A DNA stretch of 64,000 bases, taken from assembly GCA_038110535.1 (NCBI GenBank), contig JAYNJW010000005.1, positions 1-64,000 on the forward strand, in the 5' to 3' direction. Each line of letters opens with the position of its first letter. Position 1 is the stretch's first letter. Both the position numbers and the translations under genes were made by a program. This stretch comes from Chordibacter sp038110535. Its GTDB lineage: Bacteria > Verrucomicrobiota > Verrucomicrobiia > Opitutales > Seribacteraceae. The notes beneath the pieces were generated by a model. The model searched no databases, was not told the DNA's origin, and worked only from the letters and a program-made list of their open reading frames with translations. Positions 26,284 to 35,400 of this stretch are shown here, piece after piece.

Positions 26284-28044
26284 TCATTGGACGATAGCTA
26301 GGCTTTCCTGCAAATAACAAAAGTTGGCATAAGCCCCTTCCTGCACAATTAATTGTTGGTGAGATCCTTGCTCAATAATTTGCCCATTTTCTAAAAAGAT
26401 AATCGTATCTGCTTCACGAATCGTACTGAGTCTATGTGCGATGATCAGCGTGGTACGGTTTCTCATCAGGTGTTGTAATGCTTGCTGTATTTTTCTTTCC
26501 GTTTCTACATCTACACTCGCAGTTGCCTCATCAAGGATCAGGATAGGCGAAGATTTGAGCATAGCTCGGGCCAAAGTAAGTCTTTGCTTTTCTCCCATGC
26601 TCAAGCGGACGCCCCTTTCTCCAATTAGAGTATCGAGGCCATTTGGCAATTCCTCTACAAAATCGCGAGCATGGGCGGATTCAAGAGCACCAATAAGGTC
26701 CTTCTCTGAGGCACCTTCATCCGCAAGCAAGAGATTCTCTCGAACGGTTGTATCGAAAAGGAAAGGATCTTGCGAAACCAAACCAATATTGGCTCTGAGT
26801 TTATTTAAAGGAATATGGTGGATAGGAGTTCCGCCAATTGAAATAGAGCCATGGTCCAGATTGTAGTACCGAAGCAGCAGGTTGGCCACGGTGCTTTTAC
26901 CAGCTCCCGTAGGTCCAACAAGAGCAGTGGTGGAACCATGTGGTAAGGAAAAGGAAAGATCCTTTACCACAGGACTTCGCTCAGCATAAGAAAAACTGAC
27001 TTGGGAAAAACTAATTGCATGGTTTTTTTGGGGAAAAGGGGATAGATTGCCTGAGTCTCTTATTTCAATGGGTGCATCCAATACCTCAAAAACGCGTTCA
27101 CCAGAAGCCTTGCCGGCAGCGACAAGATTATTGATGCCCACAAGTTGTCTAACCGGCTCATAGAACATGTTGGCGTAAAGTAAGAAAGCAAAAAATTGAC
27201 CGGTGGTAAACTTGGGATCAGATTCAAGAAGATATGCCCCCATCCCGATCACTCCCAGAATTCCCAATGATGATGTAAAACTTGCACCGGGACCTTGAAT
27301 AGACCATCGGTACATCGCTTTGAGCGACAACGATTCCAATTGTTTTGCTATCCGGGTAAATCTATTCTTTTCGCGTTCCATTAATCCAAAAGAGTGGATT
27401 AACCGATTGCCTTGAATATCTTCAACTAAAAGGGAGTTTAATTCTCCGGATTTATCTCGTACTGCCCTCCAGTTTTCCTTGGAAACTCGTGCATATTGGA
27501 TCGCCATCCATGCAAGAACTGGAAGAGGCATAAAGACAAGGGCGGCAAGTCTTGGCTCCTGCCAAAACATCATTATTGATACGCCCACCAAGGTTAAAAC
27601 TGCGACGAAACCTTGTTCAGTGCCATCAAGGATTGCCCGTTCTACGCTTTGCACATCCTCAATTACGCGTGAGGAAATATCACCACTTTTACGGCGGTCA
27701 TAGAAATTGATTGGTAGATGGAGCAATTTATTGTGTAGATCTTGGCGTAAACGAAAGATCACTTTTTGTTCGAGTTTGTTATTAATTCGAATGCGAAAAC
27801 AATTGAGCAGCTCTTTGAAGAAAAAAATCGAGGCAATAAACAAAACTCCTTGTACTAAAACGGTGCCATCTCCGATACCATTGACCAATACTTTGTCCAA
27901 GACCTGCTGGATAACAGATGGAGCGAGTACCGAAAGAATTGTCATTGCGCATGCCATGAGAAGGGTACCCGCAAAGAGAGTTTTGTGAAAAAATAAATAA
28001 CAACTGACCCGGGAAATTACCTTGTTTTTTTTGGTTTGGCACAT
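26284..28044 (-). CDS. ABC exporter, MsbA-like half-transporter
   Basis: The 586-residue protein has six membrane helices (about 20-310). The cytoplasmic ATPase domain (about 340-580) has Walker A GPTGAGKSTVANLLL, Q-loop LVSQDPFLFDTTVREN, signature LSMGEKQR, Walker B ILILDEATASVD and H-loop IAHRLST. The length and RRKSGDISSRV coupling segment fit the lipid/drug exporter group that includes MsbA. The signature reads LSMGE rather than LSGGQ; substitutions at that position occur in the family. It could flip lipid A or export drugs, which sequence alone does not settle. I chose the ATG at MCQTKK over an upstream TTG. Confidence 0.9.
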   Translation of the reverse strand: MCQTKKNKVISRVSCYLFFHKTLFAGTLLMACAMTILSVLAPSVIQQVLDKVLVNGIGDGTVLVQGVLFIASIFFFKELLNCFRIRINNKLEQKVIFRLRQDLHNKLLHLPINFYDRRKSGDISSRVIEDVQSVERAILDGTEQGFVAVLTLVGVSIMMFWQEPRLAALVFMPLPVLAWMAIQYARVSKENWRAVRDKSGELNSLLVEDIQGNRLIHSFGLMEREKNRFTRIAKQLESLSLKAMYRWSIQGPGASFTSSLGILGVIGMGAYLLESDPKFTTGQFFAFLLYANMFYEPVRQLVGINNLVAAGKASGERVFEVLDAPIEIRDSGNLSPFPQKNHAISFSQVSFSYAERSPVVKDLSFSLPHGSTTALVGPTGAGKSTVANLLLRYYNLDHGSISIGGTPIHHIPLNKLRANIGLVSQDPFLFDTTVRENLLLADEGASEKDLIGALESAHARDFVEELPNGLDTLIGERGVRLSMGEKQRLTLARAMLKSSPILILDEATASVDVETERKIQQALQHLMRNRTTLIIAHRLSTIREADTIIFLENGQIIEQGSHQQLIVQEGAYANFCYLQESLAIVQ

Positions 28045-28086
28045 CACTTGAAATAAAAACAATTAGAAAAAAGCATTTTATCCCGC

Positions 28087-28548
28087 ATGACAAACTTGGA
28101 CGGAAAAATCATTCATGGGTCCACAGGAGCTACCCTTTTAGATCTCCCCTCTCCTTACGAGGCTCATCCTTTTGGTCTATTACATTTACCGCGATTTCTG
28201 GCAAAGATAAAGAAACACCTCCAAGGAAAACTTCCCAAAAGTTACCAGCGAAATTTTACCAAGGGATTTGACGGATTTTTGTGCCTTCATTTAGGCATAG
28301 AGCCTGAGCAAGTGATCGATTGTGTAGCAAACACTCAAACCGAAGAAGAATTAAACCAGAGTTTACGAGCAATTTTCCCGTCTGAATTGAGAGCAAACGA
28401 ATGGAATCGTCGGGTGGTTCAGATTGGCATGTCCGACATGGCCTTGGAAAAATTAAATGAGATTAAGGACGACCTGGGTGCCGCTGACCGCGAGGACTTA
28501 CGATCTTTTGCGGATGTGATTGATTTCGATGAACAAAAAATCTCTTAA
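28087..28548 (+). CDS. DUF5069 domain protein
   Basis: The 153-residue soluble protein resembles the DUF5069 family: PFGLLHLPRFLAKIKKHLQGKLP in the first third and KGFDGFLCLHLGI before the middle. The rest is helical and acidic. No catalytic residues or function are known to me for this family. It is divergent from the ABC exporter gene, with 42 bp between. Its stop is 21 bp from that of the convergent phosphatase gene. The ATG has no Shine-Dalgarno sequence. Confidence 0.75.
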   Translation: MTNLDGKIIHGSTGATLLDLPSPYEAHPFGLLHLPRFLAKIKKHLQGKLPKSYQRNFTKGFDGFLCLHLGIEPEQVIDCVANTQTEEELNQSLRAIFPSELRANEWNRRVVQIGMSDMALEKLNEIKDDLGAADREDLRSFADVIDFDEQKIS

Positions 28549-28569
28549 CTCTCATAATTAAACGACACG

Positions 28570-30027
28570 CTACACTCGTTTGATAGTCAGTAAGGTAAGG
28601 TCGTCCCGATCAAGTTCTTGGGCGCAAAATTTATTTAAATCTTGAATTATTTTCTGGTTTAAGGATTCAGGGTCGAGCTCCCTGTATTGAACGAGTTCAT
28701 TTTTTAGTCTAGCGAGTCCAAACTCTTCTTTCTCCGGATTGGATGTTTCGGTAACGCCATCGGTGTAAAGGCAAAGCAAATCACCAATCGAAAAATCAGC
28801 AACCTCATCACACACAAACTCGTTGAACAGGTTTGGCTCTAATATACCTAAGGCCATTCCATTTCCCCGTAATTCTACTACAGGACAGGGTTCTTGGTCC
28901 GTTTCTAAGGGTTGTCTTTTTAAAAGTAGTGCGGGCTCATGACCCGCACGAGCGTAGGTTACTTTGTCTGACTCAGTATCTAAGACCGCAAGAAAAAGAG
29001 TTATGAACATATCTTTACGAATTCTGGGAAAGAGCTCCTCGTTTAAGAGAACGAGTACTTCCGCAGGGGATCGATTTTTATGGACTAGGTGCTTTAGGTG
29101 AGTTTGGCACAGTGCCATGAGGAGAGAGGCGGGAACTCCTTTTCCTGATACATCGGCCACACAGAGGCAGAACTTATGGCGTGATAGTTTGTAAAAGTCA
29201 TAAAAATCACCCCCGACTTGAGCAGAGGGAACATACCTAGCACCAATTTCCAGTCCTTTAATAATAGGAAATTCTCGAGTCAAAAAAAGCTCTTGTACAT
29301 CATGGGCAAGTCTTAAATCCGCATCCATCCTCGTTTTTTCCAGCCTTAAGTTCAGTGCATCTGAATTTTTAATTGCGAGCGCAGCTTGTTCTCCGAGGGA
29401 ATTAATCATTGAGAAGTCTGTCTCCGAAAAAGGGGAGCCACTGGCTGGATTGGCAACAGCAAGAACTCCGAGGCATTGATCGTCATGGATCAATGGGGCA
29501 AATATCATCGATCGTACGGACAAGGATTCATCATTATGTTTTATTACCCGAGGATCGCTCAGGGCGTCTGGAATAAAAACCGGTTTGCCAGTCTTGGCAA
29601 CTTGTCCAACAATGCCTTCTTCTGCCTCTAAGATTTCAGAGTTTAAGATTTTCTCGATAAATCTGGCTCTGGGTACATCTTTTTCGTCCGAATTGACCTT
29701 TATGGCTCGTTGAGGAGGGAAAAGTCCTTCTACCATAACCCCTTTTAATCTGGCATTGGGAAGCTTTTCATAAATGCATGCACTCATCGCACCTGTGGTC
29801 ATCACTGCGGTATGCACAATTCTCTGATATAAAACTTTTCTTTCCACTCCTTCGCCAATCGCTTCTGCAAGGTTATGCATAAATTCGACAGCCATTTTCT
29901 TCTCCTGAGCAAGTTGATTTTTTTGCTCAAATAAATCTTTGAGTGATTTAGTCCATCTACGGTGTGCAATAAACCATGCTCCTAATCCAACACTTAACCC
30001 ACCTAAAAAACAAAATAGTAAAAGCAT
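28570..30027 (-). CDS. GAF-SpoIIE (PP2C-type) phosphatase, RsbU-like
   Basis: The 485-residue protein has an N-terminal membrane helix (about 1-22), a short coiled coil and a GAF domain (about 50-215). The C-terminal SpoIIE/PP2C phosphatase (about 240-484) has the metal-binding segments VGGDFYDFY, ADVSGKGVPASL, DGVTETSN and RDDLTLLTIK. It would dephosphorylate a STAS-domain protein in a partner-switching pathway, and the likely substrate is encoded 18 bp upstream. The GAF domain suggests control by a small ligand or redox state. No anti-sigma kinase gene is visible nearby. Confidence 0.9.
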   Translation of the reverse strand: MLLLFCFLGGLSVGLGAWFIAHRRWTKSLKDLFEQKNQLAQEKKMAVEFMHNLAEAIGEGVERKVLYQRIVHTAVMTTGAMSACIYEKLPNARLKGVMVEGLFPPQRAIKVNSDEKDVPRARFIEKILNSEILEAEEGIVGQVAKTGKPVFIPDALSDPRVIKHNDESLSVRSMIFAPLIHDDQCLGVLAVANPASGSPFSETDFSMINSLGEQAALAIKNSDALNLRLEKTRMDADLRLAHDVQELFLTREFPIIKGLEIGARYVPSAQVGGDFYDFYKLSRHKFCLCVADVSGKGVPASLLMALCQTHLKHLVHKNRSPAEVLVLLNEELFPRIRKDMFITLFLAVLDTESDKVTYARAGHEPALLLKRQPLETDQEPCPVVELRGNGMALGILEPNLFNEFVCDEVADFSIGDLLCLYTDGVTETSNPEKEEFGLARLKNELVQYRELDPESLNQKIIQDLNKFCAQELDRDDLTLLTIKRV

Positions 30028-30045
30028 TCTAGGTGGGGAGCAAGG

Positions 30046-30534
30046 TTACTCCTCTTTCTTTTGCTCTAAATAACTTACCACATCAGAGAAAACCTTTAGG
30101 TTTTTATCATTGAGGTTCATAAGTGCTTTATGAGCTTGATAAACAGTATTAGTCCCAACGCTAGATTGGGCGGAATTTTGAACGAGTTCTTCTAATTGTT
30201 GCACATCCCTGATCTCTTCCGAGCTGACTTCTGTAATTTGGTGAATACCCAAGTTAGATACCGTTTCTAGGTTTCTACCCGTTAAATTTAGTAGTACCAT
30301 GCTTCCCCCATTCTGATTGGATCGTATTTGTAAAGCTACGCTCACAAGAATGCCCAAGAAGGTGCTGTCCATACTGGCACAATCCTTAAAATCGATGATG
30401 TATCTTTTCTGTCCAGCCTTAGTTTGTTCTTCGAAAAATTTGCGCAATGGCTCACAAGTAAGATAGGAGGCCTTATTCGAAATTTTTACAAAGGCTCTGT
30501 CTGGCGTTACATGAACTCGATAATTTATCTCCAC
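30046..30534 (-). CDS. STAS-domain anti-anti-sigma-like protein
   Basis: The protein of about 162 residues has an N-terminal STAS domain (about 1-105) containing YIIDFKDCASMDSTFLGIL. Ser57 or a neighbouring Ser/Thr is the expected phosphorylation site. A C-terminal extension of about 55 mostly helical residues, unusual for minimal RsbV/SpoIIAA proteins (about 110), ends in KKEE. The only possible starts are adjacent TTG and GTG codons; GTG is given. It precedes the GAF-SpoIIE phosphatase in the same direction and is its likely substrate. Confidence 0.85.
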   Translation of the reverse strand: MEINYRVHVTPDRAFVKISNKASYLTCEPLRKFFEEQTKAGQKRYIIDFKDCASMDSTFLGILVSVALQIRSNQNGGSMVLLNLTGRNLETVSNLGIHQITEVSSEEIRDVQQLEELVQNSAQSSVGTNTVYQAHKALMNLNDKNLKVFSDVVSYLEQKKEE

Positions 30535-30590
30535 CAAGTATTAATTTATACTAGCAATTAGACATATTCAAAAGGACTGAGTGAGAATGC

Positions 30591-31058
30591 CTATAAGGCT
30601 TTTTTGATCTCAGCGAAATCCGGAAGTTGCTTGGGATCCTCAGATGACCAAGCAAAGGAAATCTTCCCTTCCTTTGAAATGACAAATGCGGATCGCTTGG
30701 ATACTCCGTTAAAGCCAATGAAGTCTTCGTATAAGACTCCATATTCTTGAGATACATTCTTGTTGAAGTCACTAAGCAAAGGGAAATTCAAGCCTTCTTT
30801 GAGCGACATAGCCTCTTGGGCAAACGGGCTATCAACACTGATTCCAAAGACCTGGGCGTTTAACTTCTCATATTCGGATAAATCATCTCGCACAGAGCAG
30901 GCTTCTGCCATGCAAACACTGGTAAATGCGAATGGGAAAAAAAGTAGGACGACACTGGAATTACCATGATAATCTGCTAAGGTGACATCTTTTAATCCTT
31001 CAGCGGTTTTAGTTTTGAGGGTGAAGTTAGGGGCGTCAGAGCCAATTTCTAAGGTCAT
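30591..31058 (-). CDS. Peroxiredoxin (AhpC/TSA family, AhpE-like)
   Basis: The 155-residue thioredoxin-fold peroxidase has the active-site segment FPFAFTSVCMAEAC, with peroxidatic Cys49 in a TxxC context and a second Cys54 five residues on. A conserved Arg occurs later in NGVSKRSAFVI. The short length fits the AhpE/BCP-like groups. The close second Cys resembles the atypical 2-Cys BCP arrangement (Cys45/Cys50 in E. coli). It reduces hydrogen peroxide or organic peroxides in the cytoplasm. It is divergent from tyrS, with 151 bp between. Confidence 0.88.
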   Translation of the reverse strand: MTLEIGSDAPNFTLKTKTAEGLKDVTLADYHGNSSVVLLFFPFAFTSVCMAEACSVRDDLSEYEKLNAQVFGISVDSPFAQEAMSLKEGLNFPLLSDFNKNVSQEYGVLYEDFIGFNGVSKRSAFVISKEGKISFAWSSEDPKQLPDFAEIKKAL

Positions 31059-31209
31059 ATTTTATAAATAATTGGGGTTAAGGGTCTTTAATTTGCTAAT
31101 ACATGACAAGTAACTTGCAAGCTGAATCAGAGGATTTATTGCGATCGCTCTTGGACGATTCTTAACTCGTAGAATATCCACAATATGATAGGAAGTCATA
31201 GATAATACT

Positions 31210-32385
31210 ATGAAGAAAAATAGACTGCTGGAAAATGCTGATGTTATCATTGGGCAGGAAGAGTTACTCAAGAACCTGAACAGCGATAAAAAACTTAAGA
31301 TTAAGTTCGGTGTAGACCCGACACGGCCCGACCTAACTTTCGGCCATTTGGTTGTCTTCAATAAACTCAGGCAGTTTCAGGAAGCAGGTCATGAAGCTAT
31401 TCTTTTAATTGGTGATTACACGGCGAGGATCGGAGACCCCAGCGGTCGGTCGGAGCTCCGCCCTGAACTGACCGAGGCTGAAGTCGATGAAAATGCCAGA
31501 ACCTACCTAGAGCAAGCGTTCAAAGTGCTTGATCAAAATAAAACCGTTGTGCGAAGAAATAGTGAATGGTTTGGAAAAATGAGTTTTGCTGATGCACTGG
31601 CTTTAACAAGAAGCATGACGGTGGCTCGTATGCTTGAGCGGGATGATTTCGAAAAGCGCTTTAAGGGCAATCAGCCCATTTCAATGGTTGAGTTCATGTA
31701 TCCATTAATTCAGGGATATGATTCAATCGTATTGCAATCTGATCTAGAGCTTGGTGGAAGTGATCAGCTTTTTAATATGTTGGTAGGTAGAAACTTACAA
31801 AAAGAAAAAGGATTCGACCCTCAGGCAGTAATGACCCTGCCCTTGCTGGTGGGCCTAGATGGCTCTAGGAAAATGTCAAAAAGCTATGATAACTACATTG
31901 CCTTTAATGATTCACCCAAGGACATATTTGGAAAGACCATGTCGATATCAGATGATGTGATGTGGGATTATTATCGACTGTTGCTGCTAAGAAATCAAAC
32001 CGAGGTAGAGGCATTACAAAAAATTCATCCAATGGAGTGCAAAAAGCAACTTGCTCATGAACTTACCGCTCTCTTTTATGGTGTGGAAGAGGCACAAAAA
32101 GAATCAGACGCCTTTTCCCAAGTTTTTTCTAAGGGGCAAGATCCTGATGATATGCCGGAGATTTCCCTTGCCAGTATCCAAGACGAAAGCCCCACCCTTT
32201 TAAATGTTCTTGCGGGATCGAAACTATTTGAGTCCAAAGGTCAAATTCGCCGATTAATTTCGCAAGGGGCCATAAAAATAGATGGAGAAAAAATAGAAGA
32301 TGCAGACTTGGATATGACCCAAACGAACAACGCGAACCCAATTATTAAGGCGGGTAAGAAACTCTTTTTACGCGTGATTCCATAG
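31210..32385 (+). CDS. tyrS: Tyrosyl-tRNA synthetase
   Basis: The 391-residue class I synthetase has KFGVDPTRPDLTFGHLVVFNKL carrying the HIGH-equivalent FGHL, and the KMSKS loop in GLDGSRKMSKSYDNY (about residue 220). The tyrosine/ATP pocket segments YPLIQGYDS and LGGSDQLFNMLVGR are present. A C-terminal S4-like RNA-binding domain includes GQIRRLISQGAIKIDG. It belongs to the shorter TyrS subgroup of about 400 residues. It ends 15 bp from the convergent uvrA. Confidence 0.95.
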   Translation: MKKNRLLENADVIIGQEELLKNLNSDKKLKIKFGVDPTRPDLTFGHLVVFNKLRQFQEAGHEAILLIGDYTARIGDPSGRSELRPELTEAEVDENARTYLEQAFKVLDQNKTVVRRNSEWFGKMSFADALALTRSMTVARMLERDDFEKRFKGNQPISMVEFMYPLIQGYDSIVLQSDLELGGSDQLFNMLVGRNLQKEKGFDPQAVMTLPLLVGLDGSRKMSKSYDNYIAFNDSPKDIFGKTMSISDDVMWDYYRLLLLRNQTEVEALQKIHPMECKKQLAHELTALFYGVEEAQKESDAFSQVFSKGQDPDDMPEISLASIQDESPTLLNVLAGSKLFESKGQIRRLISQGAIKIDGEKIEDADLDMTQTNNANPIIKAGKKLFLRVIP

Positions 32386-32400
32386 GGCAAGCAAAAGAAA

Positions 32401-35400
32401 TTAATCTGACCTTACAACTCTTCTGAGAAATTTGGCGGTTGGGCTGGACTTTTTCTTAAGTAGGGATGCAACTGTGCCTTGATGCAAGAGCTTGCCTCCC
32501 TCTGCCCCCCCTCGCGGACCGAGTTCAATAAGGTAATCAGCTTCGGCGATTAAATCTACATCATGTTCGATGATTACCACTGTATGTCCCTCATCAACGA
32601 GCTGGTGTAAAAGCAGGATTAGCTTTTCGCAGTCTTGTGGGTGGAGACCTATGGTGGGCTCTTCTAAAACATAGAAATTCTTTTTTAATTTTTTATATTT
32701 TTTCCCCTGTAACTCTATGCCATTGGCCAATTCTGATGCAAGTTTTAGCCTCTGTGCCTCTCCGCCAGAAAGGGTGGGAGAAGTTTGACCAAGTTTGAGA
32801 TAACCAAGTCCAGTCTTGACCATGAGCAGGAAAGTTTTTCGCAGAAATTCATCAAACGAGAAAAACTCCATCGCTTCGTCGAAAGTCATATCAAGGATTT
32901 CGGCAATGTTTTTGCCGCGCCACTGTAAGTTCAGTATTTCATCCTTATAACGCTTACCTTGGCATTCTTCGCACTCGATGAATGAGTCGGGTAAAAAGTT
33001 CATCTCCAATTTTATTCGCCCCGCCCCTTTGCAAGTTTCACACCTCCCCCCTTTCACATTAAAGGAGAAGTCGCTTGGGGATAACCCACATGCTTTTGCC
33101 TCTGGCAAGGTTGATATCAAATCGCGGATTCGCGTCCAGGCACCCAAATATGTAGCAGGGTTGGATCGAGAGGTTTTGCCAATAGGCGCCTGGCTGACTT
33201 CGATTGCTTTGGAGAAACAATTGCCGTTTTTCAAAAGGTACTTATCAGACTTGATGACATCGGCAGATTCTATAATGGATTTTTTTATTCCTTGAAAAAG
33301 TGGTCCCCTGACCAAACTTGATTTTCCCGCACCCGAGACGCCACAACATACCGTGAGGCGGGCTATGGGAACTCGGAGGTTTAGGTTTTTAAGGTTACGA
33401 TAGGAAACCTTTGATAATTCGAGGTAGGCATTTTCTTTGCTATTTTTGAAAGGACACAGTTTTCGCCAACTGCCCCTAAGAGGGTGAGAAATTCCTTCGG
33501 ATAGGTATTTTCCTGTTCCTGACAGCCCTTTTTCTGCAATGGCCTTTGGTTTTCCCATTTCGATCACACGCCCCCCATGCTCGCCCGCATTAGGGCCAAT
33601 TTCTATGATGCAGTCAGCTTGCAAGATGGTCTCTTGATCGTGCTCAACAACGAGCAAGGAGTTTCCTTTTTTTTGGAGACTGCGAAGAGAATCTATTAAC
33701 TTCTGGTTGTCAGAAGGGTGCAGACCAATGGAAGGCTCATCTAAAACATAGAGAACTCCGGAAAGGTTTGATCCAAGTTGTCCTGCCAGTCGTATTCTTT
33801 GAGATTCTCCCCCAGAAAGAGATGCGGTCTCGCGGTTAAGTGTTAAGTATTCCAAACCTACATTTCTCATGAAGTTCAATCGTTCAAAAACTTCTGGCAA
33901 TATTGCATCTCTGACCGCATTGAGCTCCTGATTGATACGAAGATTTTTTAGGAAGAGCTCAATTTCAGCTGGCGGAAGGGCGAGTAATTGAGGCAAAGAA
34001 TAACTTTGCCTGTGTTGAGAGAATAAAAACACATTGCGACCGACAGAATTCAAGCGATCCCCAGAACAAGTCGGGCATATATCCCCATCCTCTAAGCTCC
34101 ACCACTGCCCGTTTGCAGGTAATTCGTCTTTCATCCAATCATAAATCCTCCCATACCCTCGGCAAGAAGGACACCACCCTCGGGGAGAATTCCAGGATAG
34201 AAGCAATGGCTCAAGATCGGGATAGGCCTCTCCTGTTTCCGGGTCTGATTTATGGATGGAATACCAAGAGGTCTCACCGCTTGGTAAAAGTAACAAGCAC
34301 CTGCCTTTTCCCATTTTCAAAGCATATTGGATAGATCCTTGAAGCACTATGTCTTGGGGAGGTTTTTCCCAAGTTTCTAGAACCAGTTCAATAGTATGCA
34401 ACTGGTATCTATCAAGGCCTTCAAAAGACTTAGTGGAAAGAATTTTGCCGTCACAACGCACCAGTTCAAATCCTTGATCTTTGGCCCAGTTGATCAGGGG
34501 TTTATGATGTCCTTTACGATTGGTGACCATAGGGAAAAGTAGTTGAGCACCTTTGACGCCTTTAATTTTTTTACCTATGTTCCTGCAAATATCTTGCGGA
34601 GTAGACGAAACTAAGGGAGTGCCATTCCTTGGGCTGCATTGGGTACCAAGTCGCGCATACAGAAGTCGCAGATATTGAGCGATTTCCGTTATCGATCCAA
34701 CAGTGGATTTTTTGGACCCACGGGTGACCCGCTGTTCAATCGCAACCGTGGGTGAGATTCCTCGAATTAAATCGACCTTAGGCCTTCCTATCTGCTCAAC
34801 AAATTGGCGAGCATAGGATGACATGGATTCCATAAATCTCCGCTGTCCTTCCGCAAAGATTACATCAAATGCCAAGGAAGATTTTCCAGAACCCGAAGGT
34901 CCAGTTATGACAACAAATTGGTTGGAGGGAATCGCGAGAGACAAATCTTTGAGATTGTTCTCTTGTGCACCTATGATTTCAAGGTCTCTTTTCTTTGCAT
35001 AGGGTTTGTTCTTAAAATGAACTTGAGAAGATTGCCCTTTGGGAGATGGCTTATTTTTCTTTTGCAGATCTTTAAATAAGAGACCGGTTGGCGTATTTAA
35101 ACGATGAAAACTGTTCGGTGTCCCACTGGCGATCACCTTACCACCCAATTTACCAGCACCAGGACCAAGCTCGACAATCCAGTCCGATTGAAGAAGAACA
35201 GTTGAGTGATGTTCTATGACGAGTAGGGAATGACCGCTGGTAACAACCTGTTTTAAGCAAGTTATGAGCCGTTGTACATCAGCGAGGTGCAGGCCAGTAG
35301 TAGGCTCATCCAGAAGGATGAGTGCTGAACCACTTTCTTTTTGCAAAGGGCTCATAAATTTTGCCAGCTTTAATCGCTGAGATTCTCCACCTGATAGTGT

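Noticed and set aside
30551..30772. Minus-strand open frame of 73 codons
   Set aside because: It overlaps the end of the peroxiredoxin gene in a different frame and has no features of its own.
31062..31361. Minus-strand open frame of 99 codons with hydrophobic stretches
   Set aside because: It covers the 5' end of tyrS, whose frame is strongly conserved. The hydrophobic look comes from reading opposite a conserved gene.
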